Shown in pieces: positions 5,913 to 5,920 of a stretch of 5,920 nucleotides of DNA (position 1 is its first letter; every line of letters begins with the position of its first letter). A program made the position numbers and the translations under genes. The notes under the pieces are model-generated. The model did not search any database, was not told the origin of the DNA, and worked only from the letters and a program-made list of their open reading frames with translations. Source of the stretch: Gammaproteobacteria bacterium (GTDB lineage: Bacteria; Pseudomonadota; Gammaproteobacteria; JABDGN01); assembly GCA_016763565.1 (NCBI GenBank), contig JAESTO010000008.1, forward strand, positions 1-5,920, read 5' to 3'.

Positions 5913-5920
5913 ATGAAAAA
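5913..5920 (+). CDS. Start of a following gene, cut by the window edge
   Basis: ATG AAA AA at the last eight bases follows an AAGGA site and begins 14 nt after the stop of the secreted-protein gene. Only Met-Lys and part of a third codon (Lys or Asn) are visible, so no product can be named. A basic start of this kind is compatible with a second exported protein, but that is speculation. The tight spacing suggests an operon with the upstream gene. Confidence 0.45.

Overview
The window is an AT-rich, gene-dense piece of a bacterial chromosome. The closely gammaproteobacterial UbiG, the MltG-Tmk gene pair and the UbiG-phosphatase pair point to a gammaproteobacterium. The base composition and a Thermus/Rickettsia-type isocitrate dehydrogenase suggest, as inference only, a Legionellales-like or host-associated lineage. 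No RNA gene, insertion sequence, CRISPR array or phage module is visible.

Left part (1-1201, + strand): the 3' half of mltG, an endolytic peptidoglycan transglycosylase whose 5' part lies outside the window, is joined by an ATGA stop/start overlap to tmk (thymidylate kinase). In E. coli, holB follows tmk. Here the run ends after tmk, in a 204-bp spacer (1202-1405) between convergent genes. The spacer holds a 22-bp imperfect palindrome but no convincing terminator and no recognisable gene.

Middle part (1406-4189, - strand): a compact three-gene operon transcribed ubiG, then a HAD phosphatase, then isocitrate dehydrogenase. ubiG and the phosphatase overlap by 4 nt (GTGA) if the GTG start is right. 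The phosphatase and the dehydrogenase are 13 nt apart, with a GAGGA ribosome-binding site in the gap. The phosphatase would normally be called Gph, but its C-terminus and its place after ubiG also fit MupP, the MurNAc-6-phosphate phosphatase of cell-wall recycling. The dehydrogenase is the long form with an extra C-terminal domain, and it carries Asp-Ile-Ala at the positions that set NAD rather than NADP use.

Right part (4190-5920): a divergent promoter region separates ubiG from a gene for a secreted protein of about 516 residues. I do not recognise a named family for it. Its N-terminal two thirds read like an eight-stranded TIM barrel of the spherulin-4/GH114/GH135-like type, followed by a beta-rich C-terminal region. 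The predicted mature protein has ten cysteines in five close pairs. A second start codon with its own ribosome-binding site follows 14 nt after its stop, so it probably begins an operon that continues past the window. This secreted protein is the least familiar item here and the best candidate for new biology.
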